Shown in pieces: positions 36,484 to 47,555 of a stretch of 64,000 nt of DNA. The stretch lies in assembly GCF_000302535.1 (NCBI RefSeq), contig NC_018708.1, forward strand, positions 186,001 through 250,000. The letters run 5' to 3'. The stretch's first letter is position 1. Every line of letters starts with the position of its first letter. The notes under the pieces are model-generated. The model was not told where the DNA came from, ran no database searches, and saw only the letters and a list, made by a program, of their open reading frames with translations. The DNA comes from Acidovorax sp. KKS102. Its GTDB lineage: Bacteria; Pseudomonadota; Gammaproteobacteria; Burkholderiales; Burkholderiaceae_C. The translations under genes were made by a program, and so were the position numbers.

Positions 36484-37473
36484 TCAGCGCGCGCCATGCG
36501 CCATGCGGTAGGCCAGCGGCGTCTGCCCCGTGGTCTGGCGGAACGCGCGGTGCAGTCCGGCCTCGCTGGCAAAGCCCAGGTCTTCGGCGATGCGCTTGAG
36601 CGGCAGCGGCGTGTCGCACAGCGCCTCGCTGGCCTGGCGCAGTTTGATGCGGCGCATCCACAGGGCCGCCGTCAGGCCAGTGTGGGCCTGCACCCGCCGC
36701 GCCAGTGTGCGGGGCGAGAGGCCCAGCGCCTGGGCCAGCGCCGGCAGCCGCAGATCGGTGGCGGGGCTGCGCTGCACCCACAGCATGGCGCGGCGCAGGT
36801 CGGCGTCTGCCAGCGTCATCAGGTCATGCCCGGCAAATGCCGGGTGCGCCGTGCGGGGGCGGGGCAGCATCAGCAGCTCTTGCAGGTCGGTCAATGCCTG
36901 GGCTGGCAGGCGGGCGGCCAGCGCGTGCAGCATCAGCGGCAGATAGCCGTTGGCCCCGGCGGCCGTGGTGGCGGTGGGGCCGGCCACCAGCGGCTCGTCA
37001 AAGCGCCAGTTCACCTGCGCGAACTGCTGCTCCAGCGCGGCACGCAACCACCAGGTTGCCGTGGCGCCCTGGCCGCGCAGCCGCCCGCTGGCGGCCGCCA
37101 GCAGCACGCCCGCGCAGTAGCTCCACACCTGCGTGCGCCGGGGCAGCGCGCGCAAGGCCTGCACCACCGGGGCCAGCTGCTGCAGCGGCCCTTGCAGCTG
37201 GTCAGGCGACGAGAGCCACAGGCCCGGCACCAGCACCACATCGGCCTCAGCCTGCTGCAGCGCAACGGTGGGGGCCAGCGCGGGGCCCTGCCAGGTGGGC
37301 ACGGGCAACCGGTCCACCCCCGCCCAGCAGATGTCCATCACGCTGGCCTGCGCACGCAGGTTGGCGGCGCGTGCCATGTCCGCCGCCGCAAACAGGCCGG
37401 CGGGCATGCAGCCCGGGTAGAGCAGCAGTGCCACGCGCAGTGGCGGCTGGGGTGTGGAGGATGGGGAAACCAT
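36484..37473 (-). CDS. GlxA-type AraC-family regulator with DJ-1/PfpI domain
   Basis: About 329 residues from the ATG at 37473. The N-terminal half is a DJ-1/PfpI (glutamine-amidotransferase-like) sensor with the nucleophile-elbow WSYCAGVLLAAASG. The C-terminal half is an AraC double helix-turn-helix (ALGLSPRTLARRVQAHTG; IAEDLGFASEAGLHRAFRQT). It lies divergently from the MBL-fold gene at 37572, which it may control. The ligand is unknown. Confidence 0.88.
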   Translation of the reverse strand: MVSPSSTPQPPLRVALLLYPGCMPAGLFAAADMARAANLRAQASVMDICWAGVDRLPVPTWQGPALAPTVALQQAEADVVLVPGLWLSSPDQLQGPLQQLAPVVQALRALPRRTQVWSYCAGVLLAAASGRLRGQGATATWWLRAALEQQFAQVNWRFDEPLVAGPTATTAAGANGYLPLMLHALAARLPAQALTDLQELLMLPRPRTAHPAFAGHDLMTLADADLRRAMLWVQRSPATDLRLPALAQALGLSPRTLARRVQAHTGLTAALWMRRIKLRQASEALCDTPLPLKRIAEDLGFASEAGLHRAFRQTTGQTPLAYRMAHGAR

Positions 37474-37571
37474 GGGTGGCAAAAAAGCGCAAGAAATTGT
37501 CAATCTGCGCCATTTTCGCGGGAGGCCTGCTTTTCAACAATGGCAGCACCTCCTCCCACTGAAAGCCCCCC

Positions 37572-38408
37572 ATGCTCATCACCCAATTGCGCAACGCCAC
37601 CGTTCTGCTCGAGTTCCAGCACGCGGGCCGCCCCGTCGGCCTGCTGGTGGACCCCATGCTCGCGCCCCGGGGCAGCCTGCCTGCGCTGCGCTACCTGGGC
37701 ACCCGGCGCCAGCGCAACCCCCTGGTGGATTTGCCCGCCGAGGCCGACGCCGCGCTGCAGCGCGTGACCCACGCGCTCATCACCCATTGCCAGCGCGGGC
37801 ACTTTGACCACCTGGACCGCGCGGGCAAGCAGTTTCTGCGCGAGCGCCAGATTCCCGTCTTCTGCGTGCCACACGACGCCGCCTACCTCGCGCAGCGCGG
37901 CCTGCAGGTGCAGCCGCTGGCGGGCGAGGGCCGCCAGCCGTTTGCGCTGGGCGGGCAGGTCACGCCCGTGGCCTGCACCCACGGCCGGGGCTGGGTGGCG
38001 CGCTTCATGGAACACGGCCACGGCTACCTGCTGGAGCTGCCGGGCGAGCCCAGCGTGTACCTGGCGGGCGACACCGTGCTGACGCCCCCGGTGCGCGACT
38101 GCCTGCAGCGCCTGCAGCCCGGTGTGGCCGTGCTGCCCGCCGGTGGCGCCCGGTTCGACCTGGGCGCCGACATCCTGATGGACGCCGCCGAGGTTGCGCA
38201 GGCCGCCGCACTGACGACCGGCGCCGTGGTCGTCAACCACCTGGAGGCGCTGGACCACTGCCCCACCACCCGCGCGCAGGTGCGCGCCCTGGCGCAGCGC
38301 GGCGGGTGGGCGCACCGCCTGTGGGTGCCCGAGGACGGCGAGAGTCGTGACTACGCCGATTCCACCGTCGAAAGAAATGCTATGAATTCAGTAGCTACAG
38401 AGGCATGA
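37572..38408 (+). CDS. MBL-fold metallo-hydrolase
   Basis: 278 residues, related to UlaG/RomA-like beta-lactamase-fold proteins. The metal motif reads THCQRGHFDHLD where HxHxDH is usual, so the first histidine is missing or displaced; YLAGDT and VVNHLEAL supply later ligands. The last residues (ERNAMNSVATEA) are encoded by an interspersed repeat that has replaced the original 3' end (38375-38432). It is divergent from the GlxA-type regulator. Confidence 0.82.
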   Translation: MLITQLRNATVLLEFQHAGRPVGLLVDPMLAPRGSLPALRYLGTRRQRNPLVDLPAEADAALQRVTHALITHCQRGHFDHLDRAGKQFLRERQIPVFCVPHDAAYLAQRGLQVQPLAGEGRQPFALGGQVTPVACTHGRGWVARFMEHGHGYLLELPGEPSVYLAGDTVLTPPVRDCLQRLQPGVAVLPAGGARFDLGADILMDAAEVAQAAALTTGAVVVNHLEALDHCPTTRAQVRALAQRGGWAHRLWVPEDGESRDYADSTVERNAMNSVATEA

Positions 38409-38432
38409 TTGAATAGCGCTACCGCCCAAAAA
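38375..38432. repeat. Interspersed AGCGCT/AGCTAT repeat, copy 7, overlapping a gene end
   Basis: ATGCTATGAATTCAGTAGCT, then ACAGAGGCATGATTGAATAG, then CGCTACC. It supplies the last codons and the stop codon of the MBL-fold gene. Confidence 0.65.
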
Positions 38433-38441
38433 GGCTGCAAT

Positions 38442-39383
38442 TCACGCCAGCTCGGCCTCCAGCGCCCGCTGGTCCCGCATCAACGCCACAAACCGCGCCG
38501 CGCCCAGGCCCAGCGGCCGTTCCTTGGACCACACCACGTCCACCCACAGCGCGGCGCCGTTGCTCAGGTTCTCGAACGGCATCTCCACCAGTCGCCCCGC
38601 CTCGATGCGCGATTGCACCAGCGCGCGCGGCTGCCAGCCCCAGCCCATCCCGGCTTCGATGAGGCCCAGCGCGGCCAGGTGGTTGTCGGTGCGCCAGTGG
38701 TGGCGGGCAAACACAAAGCGCGGGTCGGTCTGCGCCAGGTCGCGGCTGGCCACCACGATCTGGCGCGTGGTGGTCAGGTGCTCTTCGCGCAGCATGGCGT
38801 CTTCGGGTGATGCACCCCGTGCCTGGGCGGCGGCACGGGCGGCTACCAGCACCGGGTGCTGCGGCGCCATCACCGCCACCAGGGTTTCGGTGCCCACTTC
38901 CTGAAAGCCCTCGCGCCCGTCGATGCTGGGCCGCTCGAACACCAGCGCCAGCTGTGCGCGGCCGCTGTGCAGCAGCGCCAGCGCATCCACCTGCGGCGCG
39001 GCCAGCACCTCGATCTGCAGCAGCGGGTGCTCTTGCGCCAGCGCCGCCAGCGCCTCCGTCCAGCGCGCAGCCAGCAGTTCGGGCGCGATGGCCAGCGTGA
39101 GCCGCTCCTCCAGCCCCTGGGTCAGCGCCAGCGCCTGGGCGTTGAGCTGCTGCAGCTGCCCCGCCAGCAGCCGGGCCTGGGGCTCTAGTGCGCGGGCGGC
39201 GGCGGTGGGGCGGGGCTCGCGTCCGCTGCGGTCAAACAGCTGCACATCCAGTTCGGCCTCCAGGTGGGCAATGGTCATGCTCACGGCCGACGGCACACGC
39301 GACAACGCCCGCGCGGCGGCCGAGAACGAGCCGTGGTCGAGCACCGTCAGAAACACCTGCACGCTGTCGGAGTTGAAGGCCAT
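38442..39383 (-). CDS. LysR-family transcriptional regulator
   Basis: 313 residues. The N-terminal helix-turn-helix is VFLTVLDHGSFSAAARALSR then VPSAVSMTIAHLE. The sensor domain follows. It is divergent from the PACE efflux gene, 75 bp away, which is the typical position of a LysR regulator of aceI-like genes. The shared spacer contains the dyad CAGTAAAACTG (about 39399-39409). Confidence 0.9.
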   Translation of the reverse strand: MAFNSDSVQVFLTVLDHGSFSAAARALSRVPSAVSMTIAHLEAELDVQLFDRSGREPRPTAAARALEPQARLLAGQLQQLNAQALALTQGLEERLTLAIAPELLAARWTEALAALAQEHPLLQIEVLAAPQVDALALLHSGRAQLALVFERPSIDGREGFQEVGTETLVAVMAPQHPVLVAARAAAQARGASPEDAMLREEHLTTTRQIVVASRDLAQTDPRFVFARHHWRTDNHLAALGLIEAGMGWGWQPRALVQSRIEAGRLVEMPFENLSNGAALWVDVVWSKERPLGLGAARFVALMRDQRALEAELA

Positions 39384-39457
39384 GGCGGTTTTATCTATCA
39401 GTAAAACTGAAACAAGCTGACTTTATGTGTCAGTGCGGCGAATATAAAGTACCGGCC

Positions 39458-39913
39458 ATGGACAAGACACCGACTCTTTTTGGCCTGCAAGGCGTCAAAC
39501 GCCGCGTGATCTACGTGACCCTGTACGAGCTGATCGCCATTGGCGCCGCCACGGTGGGCCTGGCGCTGCTCACGGGCCAGGGCGCTGGGCATTCGAGCGT
39601 GGTGGCGGTGGCGGCCTCGGCGATCGCCATCGTCTGGAACATCGTCTTCAACTGGGCGTTCGAGCGCTGGGAGGCGCGCCAGCCCGTGCGCGGGCGCAGC
39701 GTGGCGCGGCGCGTGGCGCACGCCATCGGGTTTGAGGGCGGCCTGGTCTTCACGCTGGTGCCGCTGTTTGCCTGGTGGTTTGGCGTGAGCCTGTGGCACG
39801 CGTTTGTGATGGACCTGGGGCTGATCGTGTTCTTCCTTGGCTACACCTTTGTCTTCAACTGGGTGTTCGACCACCTGTTCGGCCTGCCTGCATCGGCCAT
39901 GGCAGCGTCGTAA
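39458..39913 (+). CDS. PACE-family efflux transporter (AceI-like)
   Basis: 151 residues with four membrane helices arranged as two tandem bacterial transmembrane pairs: RRVIYVTLYELIAIGAATVG plus FNWAFERWEARQP, and RRVAHAIGFEGGLVFTLVPL plus FNWVFDHLFGLP. AceI exports chlorhexidine and similar cationic biocides or polyamines by proton antiport. The acidic residue E in the first helix (YELIAIG) is the position needed for transport in AceI. The ATG at 39458 (MDKTPTLFG) is preferred to a longer TTG/ATG frame. Control by the divergent LysR is likely. Confidence 0.9.
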   Translation: MDKTPTLFGLQGVKRRVIYVTLYELIAIGAATVGLALLTGQGAGHSSVVAVAASAIAIVWNIVFNWAFERWEARQPVRGRSVARRVAHAIGFEGGLVFTLVPLFAWWFGVSLWHAFVMDLGLIVFFLGYTFVFNWVFDHLFGLPASAMAAS

Positions 39914-40001
39914 CAAAGGCCTTGAGCGCGCTTCTTCAAACAATGTCAACCGCCCTTCACCGGCGGTCAGGGACGCTCAGCCGCCACCCATAATCGGCCC
40001 C

Positions 40002-40766
40002 ATGAGAGGGCCGTTTTTGTTGTTGCTGCTGCTGCGGGGATTGCCGGGCCGGTGGGCTGGCGTAGCGGTGTCCTGCTGCGTATTGGCAGGCTGTGCCAGC
40101 AACGCCCCCACGCCGCGCGGCGAGGTGAAGGGGACGCCCACCCATGCCGCCGAGCTGGCCCAGTCCGACGCCAACCGCATGGCCACCCTGGCCATGCAAG
40201 AGAACCTGGAAGGCCTGCTGCGCCTGGCCGACAAGCTCTACCGCCGCAATCCCGCCGAATGGCGCAAGGGCACTGCCACCAGCCGCGAGCAGGCGCTGGA
40301 GCAGCTGCGCACCGCCGTGTTGCAGCGCCAGCCCTGGGGCCCGCTGCAGGGCCGCCGCGACATCGCTGCCATGGCAATAGCGCTGGCGCCCGAGTTCGCA
40401 GGCGACCGCGTGGCGGCCTTCATCCATGCCACGGCCGACATGATCATCACCGCCCACGGCGGCAAGACGGAGTTCTTCTTGCTCGACGGCATGGACGCAC
40501 AGCACCTCTACAACGCCGCGCGCAACGTCGAGACCGCCGTGTGGCTGCTGGCGCAGCGCCGCAACGCCCAGGGCCAGCCGCTGCTGCTGGCCGACGAGAT
40601 CGGCGCACAGGGCCGCAACCTGAGCTTTGAGCGCGAGTTCGGCAAGATCATCGCGCGGCTGGACCTGCTGGCCGCCTTCACCACCGAAAAGTACCGCCGC
40701 GCGGCCATCAGCTATGTGCAGGGCATTGTGGGCGGCACCTTCTTGCAATTCCTGCCCGTGCGCTGA
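40002..40766 (+). CDS. Putative lipoprotein
   Basis: 254 residues. A signal with lipobox VLAGC (cysteine near residue 31) indicates lipid anchoring. The mature part is helical (MATLAMQENLEGLLRLADKL and others) and resembles a family of outer-membrane-associated lipoproteins of unknown function; I cannot name it. It precedes the metH riboswitch. Confidence 0.7.
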   Translation: MRGPFLLLLLLRGLPGRWAGVAVSCCVLAGCASNAPTPRGEVKGTPTHAAELAQSDANRMATLAMQENLEGLLRLADKLYRRNPAEWRKGTATSREQALEQLRTAVLQRQPWGPLQGRRDIAAMAIALAPEFAGDRVAAFIHATADMIITAHGGKTEFFLLDGMDAQHLYNAARNVETAVWLLAQRRNAQGQPLLLADEIGAQGRNLSFEREFGKIIARLDLLAAFTTEKYRRAAISYVQGIVGGTFLQFLPVR

Positions 40767-40808
40767 CCCGGCGACCGCCTGCTCGTCTCACCCGGTAAAA
40801 TCCGCCGC

Positions 40809-40935
40809 TTGCCCAAGGAGCGTTGCAGCGGCCCCACCGCCATGGTGAAGCCGTCAGGCTTGGGCACTCCACAAGCTTTTCAAGCCCCACCGCAACGACG
40901 CTCACCTGTTTTTCTGCTGCCCCTGCACAGGTGAG
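40809..40935 (+). promoter_or_regulatory. S-adenosylhomocysteine (SAH) riboswitch before metH
   Basis: The aptamer core is recognisable: GGAGCGTTGCAGCGG (40818-40832), CAGGCTTGGGCA (about 40855-40866) and GCAACGACGCTCAC (about 40892-40905). GAGCGTTGC and GCAACGACGCTC form P1. The expression platform is visible: CTCACCTG (40901-40908) is perfectly complementary to CAGGTGAG (40928-40935), which contains the ribosome binding site 4 bases before the metH start. CTC is shared with P1, so SAH binding should free the ribosome binding site (ON switch). The family is known upstream of ahcY and metH in Burkholderiales. Confidence 0.85.
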
Positions 40936-40939
40936 TCCT

Positions 40940-43680
<2,741 letters not shown>

Positions 43681-43681
<1 letters not shown>

Positions 43682-43740
43682 TGCTATGAATGAAATAGCT
43701 GCTAGCGCTTGACCAACAAGCGCTAGCCGCCTATTTGATT
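43681..43740. repeat. Interspersed AGCGCT/AGCTAT repeat, copy 8
   Basis: ATGCTATGAATGAAATAGCT, then GCTAGCGCTTGACCAACAAG, then CGCTAGCCGCCTATTTGATT. The best-preserved copy: AGCGCTTG / CAAGCGCT inverted arms preceded by ATAGCTGCT. It begins at the metH stop codon and ends 13 bp before the RidA gene stop. Confidence 0.85.
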
Positions 43741-43753
43741 CAAAAATCGGCCA

Positions 43754-44155
43754 TCAAACCGCGCTCTCCGGCAGCTTCGCAATCACCTTGATCTCGAACT
43801 GAAAGCCGTACAGCCAGGTCACCCCGATGCCCGTCAGCGTGGGGTGCGGCGCCTCGCCCCAGAATTCGGGCACGACGCCCCAGACGGTTGCGAAGTTCGC
43901 CTCGGGGTTGACCACGAACATCGTCACATCCACCACATCGTCAAACGTGCAGCCCGCCGCCTGCAGCACGGCATTGAGGTTGCTGAACGCCATGCGCACC
44001 TGCGCGGCCAGGTCGGGCTCGGGCGAGCCGTCTTCGCGGCTACCCACCTGGCCGGAGACAAACAGGAAACCGTTGGCCCGCACGGCGGGCGAATAGCGGT
44101 TGCGCTCGTACAGCGCCTGGCGGCCTGCGGGGAAGACAACATCACGTTGGGGCAT
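43754..44155 (-). CDS. RidA-family (YjgF/YER057c) protein
   Basis: 133 residues. RidA proteins deaminate reactive imines such as 2-aminoacrylate; paralogues act in specific catabolic routes. Conserved: NRYSPAVRANGFLFVSGQVG and FGNL-like AFSNLNAVLQAAG, with the active-site arginine expected near the C-terminal FEIKVIAKLP (no canonical RVEVD seen). The ATG at 44155 has AAGGA 9 bases upstream. It is divergent from the LysR gene at 44314, which may regulate it. Confidence 0.88.
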   Translation of the reverse strand: MPQRDVVFPAGRQALYERNRYSPAVRANGFLFVSGQVGSREDGSPEPDLAAQVRMAFSNLNAVLQAAGCTFDDVVDVTMFVVNPEANFATVWGVVPEFWGEAPHPTLTGIGVTWLYGFQFEIKVIAKLPESAV

Positions 44156-44313
44156 GGAGATCCTTTCGTTCTGCAGGGCAGAGGGTTGCGATGCAGGCAC
44201 TGTAGAAGCGTGCGTTGTTCTGATAAACAGGCTAATCTGCGCACCACTGTTCCTGATCACCAAACAATGGCGGGCATGTCGCCCGTTCGGCGCGCCTCAA
44301 CCAACTACACGCC

Positions 44314-45261
44314 ATGGACCGTTTTGACGCCCTGCAGGCCTTCGCCCGCGTTGTGGAATCCGGCAGCTTCACCAAGGCCGCCCTCACCCTGCACCTGAGC
44401 CGCACCACCGTCACGCAGCTGGTGCAGCAGCTCGAAGCCCGTTTGCGCGTGAAGCTCCTGCACCGCACCACCCGGCGCGTGCAGGTCACGCCCGACGGCG
44501 CTGCGTACTACGAGCGCGTGGTGCGCCTGCTGGCCGACCTGGACGACGCCGACGCCAGCGTTTCCACCGCCGCCGCCGCGCCCCGGGGCCGCCTGCGGGT
44601 AGATGTGCCCAGCCCCCTGGCGCGCCTGGTCCTCATCCCCGCGCTGCCCGCGTTCCACGCGCATTACCCCGACATCCTCCTGCACATGGGCGTGAGCGAC
44701 CGGCCCGTGGACATGGTGGGCGACAACGTGGACTGCGTGGTGCGCGGCGGCGCCCTCACCAACCCCGCGCTGGTCGCACGCCATGTGGGCGACCTGCAAT
44801 TGCGCGTGTACGCCGCCCCCAGCTACCTGCAGCGTGCGGGCACGCCCGCGCATCCGCAGGCGCTGGAAGGCCCGCACCACCGCACCGTGGGCTTTTTGTG
44901 GGCGCGCACCGGCCAGCCCCTGCCGTTCGAGATGCGCCGTGGCACCGAACACGTGCGCGCCCAGGGCCACGATGTTTGCGCCGTGGACGACGGCAACGCC
45001 TACCTGGCCGCAGGCCTGGCGGGCCTGGGCGTGCTCTGGCTGCCCGACTACATGGCCCGCCCCCACGTGGCCACGGGTGAGCTGGTGCCCCTGCTGCAAG
45101 ACTGGACGCTTGCGCCCATGCCGCTGTATGTGGCCTACCCACCCCAACGGCATGTGAGCGCCAAGGTGCGGGTGTTTATCGACTGGGTCGCGGGGTTGAT
45201 GGCGCGGCATGCGCCGCTTCAGCAAACGCGGCGGGTGCCTCTCGCAGATCCCTTGCCTTGA
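44314..45261 (+). CDS. LysR-family transcriptional regulator
   Basis: 315 residues, of the large AaeR/DmlR-like branch opening MDRFDALQAFARVVESGSFT then KAALTLHLSRTTVTQLVQQL. The sensor domain starts near residue 92. It is divergent from the RidA gene with a 158-bp spacer. Target unknown. Confidence 0.9.
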   Translation: MDRFDALQAFARVVESGSFTKAALTLHLSRTTVTQLVQQLEARLRVKLLHRTTRRVQVTPDGAAYYERVVRLLADLDDADASVSTAAAAPRGRLRVDVPSPLARLVLIPALPAFHAHYPDILLHMGVSDRPVDMVGDNVDCVVRGGALTNPALVARHVGDLQLRVYAAPSYLQRAGTPAHPQALEGPHHRTVGFLWARTGQPLPFEMRRGTEHVRAQGHDVCAVDDGNAYLAAGLAGLGVLWLPDYMARPHVATGELVPLLQDWTLAPMPLYVAYPPQRHVSAKVRVFIDWVAGLMARHAPLQQTRRVPLADPLP

Positions 45262-45468
45262 CCCGTGTAGGACGCGCACTTACCATCGCCAGCCATACCC
45301 TCTTCCGCACCCAGCGAACTCCTCACGCGTCATGCATCTCCACGCTGCAGTGGCCATCGGTGCGGTGATTCGAGATTCGCACCCTAGGCGCTTTCACCTG
45401 GGTTCCTCGCGGGTTGTTTCATACCCCTCTGCGGCTCTGTAGCCGTTGCCTTTCATTTGCGCTCAGCC

Positions 45469-46653
45469 ATGGTTGCCACCGTTGTCCTCAGCATGCTTTG
45501 TGTGCACCTTCTTTGCTTTAGCGGGATGTTCATGCTGATCAGTACGCGGCTGCATGGCAAGAAGATGGGCATCGATATCTTTGCCCTCGGAAGTCTCCTG
45601 CTGGGCTGCGCCTACCTATTGCAGCTTCTGGACGGCCCTGCGGGGTGGGGCGCCATGAGTGTGATCAACCATACCTTGACGCTTTGCGCCCCGGCGGCTT
45701 ACGCGCTGGGGGCCGCAAGGTTTTTTGATCGCCCCGTCCCTGTGGTTTTGCCCCTGCTGGTCCTTGCCGGGAGCTACACGGTGGCGCAGTGGTTGGTGCA
45801 GGTGCTGCTGGGGTCTGAAGCCCGCTATGCATTGCTGGCGGCAGCGTGCGCTGCGCTCTTTCTGGCCATGGCGGCGGTCTTGCTTCATGGCACCCGCACG
45901 TTCGCCCGGCATTTGCGTGCCGAGATGGCCGTGTTCGCCATCTTGATTGGTGGCTTGGGAGCCCTGAATGCTGCGAAGCTGGTGCTGATTCTTTCAGGAG
46001 GACTGGAAAACCTGGACATGGGCACTGACTTCCAGATGGCGTTCTACATCTACATGTCGTTCCTGGGGACAGTGCTCCCACCCTCAGTGGTATGGCTGGT
46101 TTTGCATCGTCTGACAGACGACTTGCATGACATGGCTGTGCATGACCCGCTCACCGGGTTGCTGAACCGGCGTGGCCTGATGGATGCGCTGGAAGCGCAT
46201 TTCCGCGGACGCCCCGCTGCGACGGCGCATTTGCTGATCGTGGACGTCGATCACTTCAAACGCATCAACGACACCTATGGCCACAAGGTGGGCGATCTCG
46301 TCCTGTGCGGCGTGGCCCAGGTCCTTCAACACACCGCCCGTCAGGGTGATCTGGTCTGCCGGTTGGGTGGTGAGGAGTTTGTGGTCATCGCTTTCGATAC
46401 GGACGGCGCTGGCGCCCTGCGGCTGGCGGAGCGCGTGCGCGAAGCGATTGAGCAAAGCCGGGTGCGCACAGACAGCGCGCACGGTGCCATTCGTTGCACG
46501 GCTACGGTCGGGATTTCGGAGCCGTTCGACAGTGCGGAGGCGATGGACGAGAACCTGCAACTTGCCGATGCGGCGCTGTACCGGGGCAAGGTGTTGGGCC
46601 GCAATCGTGTGGAGTGGGCGCAGGCACTGCAGGCCCGGGGATTGCCCGCCTGA
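45469..46653 (+). CDS. Membrane-bound diguanylate cyclase (GGDEF)
   Basis: 394 residues. Six or seven hydrophobic helices (residues 1-215) precede a GGDEF domain. DPLTGLLNRRGLMDALEAHF starts it, VDVDHFKRINDTYGHKVGD is the metal-binding and substrate region, and the active-site signature is GGEEF (RLGGEEFVVIAF). No clear RxxD inhibitory site lies directly upstream (LVCRLG). It makes c-di-GMP at the inner membrane. It is isolated. Confidence 0.92.
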   Translation: MVATVVLSMLCVHLLCFSGMFMLISTRLHGKKMGIDIFALGSLLLGCAYLLQLLDGPAGWGAMSVINHTLTLCAPAAYALGAARFFDRPVPVVLPLLVLAGSYTVAQWLVQVLLGSEARYALLAAACAALFLAMAAVLLHGTRTFARHLRAEMAVFAILIGGLGALNAAKLVLILSGGLENLDMGTDFQMAFYIYMSFLGTVLPPSVVWLVLHRLTDDLHDMAVHDPLTGLLNRRGLMDALEAHFRGRPAATAHLLIVDVDHFKRINDTYGHKVGDLVLCGVAQVLQHTARQGDLVCRLGGEEFVVIAFDTDGAGALRLAERVREAIEQSRVRTDSAHGAIRCTATVGISEPFDSAEAMDENLQLADAALYRGKVLGRNRVEWAQALQARGLPA

Positions 46654-46681
46654 CGGGCTGTGCCGGCCCCGGAAGCCGTCT

Positions 46682-47236
46682 TCAGGTAGGGGCGTGAGGC
46701 CTGTCCGAAACCCCCGCACTCTCCGCCATCTCCAGCTGCATCATCACCATGTTGACCAGCGTGTGCACCGACGGCCGTCCCGTCTCGATCACGTAGTGGG
46801 CGGTCTCGCGGTACAGGTGGTCGCGCTGGGCGTGGAGGTCGCGCAGTTTGTCCATGGGGTTGCCGCCTTGCAGCAGGGGGCGGGTCTTGTCGTGTTTGAC
46901 GCGCTTGAAGATTTCTTCGGGCGAGGCGCGCAGGTACAGCACGTTGCCGAACTGGCGCAGCACCTCGCGGTTCTCGGGGCGCAGCACGGCGCCGCCGCCG
47001 GTGGACAGGACCATGCCGCCGGGCTGGCGGGCCACGTCGGCCAGCACCTGGGCTTCGATGTCACGGAAGCGGGCTTCGCCCTCGGCTTCGAAGAAGCTGC
47101 GGATGGTGGTGCCCAGGGTTTGTTCCAGCCGGTGGTCCAGGTCGATGAAGGGCACACCCGCCCGGTGGGCCAGTTGCCGGCCGACGGTGGATTTGCCCGA
47201 GCCGGGCATGCCGACCAGTGCGCAGCGAATCTGCAT
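46682..47236 (-). CDS. aroK: Shikimate kinase
   Basis: 184 residues. AroK phosphorylates shikimate in aromatic amino-acid synthesis. P-loop GMPGSGKSTVG, DxD motif in FIDLDHRLEQ, and shikimate-binding STGGGAVLRPENRE are present. AroK is often followed by aroB, but here it ends before a diguanylate cyclase on the other strand and no aroB is present. Confidence 0.95.
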   Translation of the reverse strand: MQIRCALVGMPGSGKSTVGRQLAHRAGVPFIDLDHRLEQTLGTTIRSFFEAEGEARFRDIEAQVLADVARQPGGMVLSTGGGAVLRPENREVLRQFGNVLYLRASPEEIFKRVKHDKTRPLLQGGNPMDKLRDLHAQRDHLYRETAHYVIETGRPSVHTLVNMVMMQLEMAESAGVSDRPHAPT

Positions 47237-47555
47237 AGGTTCAAGAAAGAGGTCTGGGGGGACGGGCTTGCCAGCGGTGTGTGAGACCGCTGCGTTCCGA
47301 AACAGGACGCTGAGTGTAAGCCTGCCCTTCTGGCGCCAGATTTGGAGCGTAGTCGCTGCAACTGGCACGACTCCCGCCAGAGACGCCGAGCCAGGGCCGC
47401 CCCGCAGCGAGGGCGTCGTCCCCCTGCCCGCGCGCAGCGCGAGAGCGGGGGGCTGAGGGCCGCGGCTCCAAGCCTGCCTGCGCAGGCTTGGACGGCCTGA
47501 AGAGCTGCCGCCTCTGGCGGCTGCCCCGTGGCGCGCGCTCAGGGGGGTGTCCGAA
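47237..47555. other. Intergenic region with clustered hairpins
   Basis: About 320 bp between aroK and the serine-hydrolase gene. The right half (47396-47545) is a chain of GC-rich stem-loops (next entry). The left half should contain the aroK promoter. No gene seen. Confidence 0.4.
47396..47545. repeat. REP-like chain of GC-rich hairpins
   Basis: A perfect 11-bp stem TCCAAGCCTGC / GCAGGCTTGGA (47467-47477 and 47482-47492), a GCCGCC / GGCGGC hairpin just after it, and a CCCC..GGGG dyad before it. It ends with GCGCGCTCAGGGGGGTGTC, a 3' signature I associate with Comamonadaceae intergenic repeats. Possible repetitive or transcription-ending role after the serine-hydrolase gene. Confidence 0.55.
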
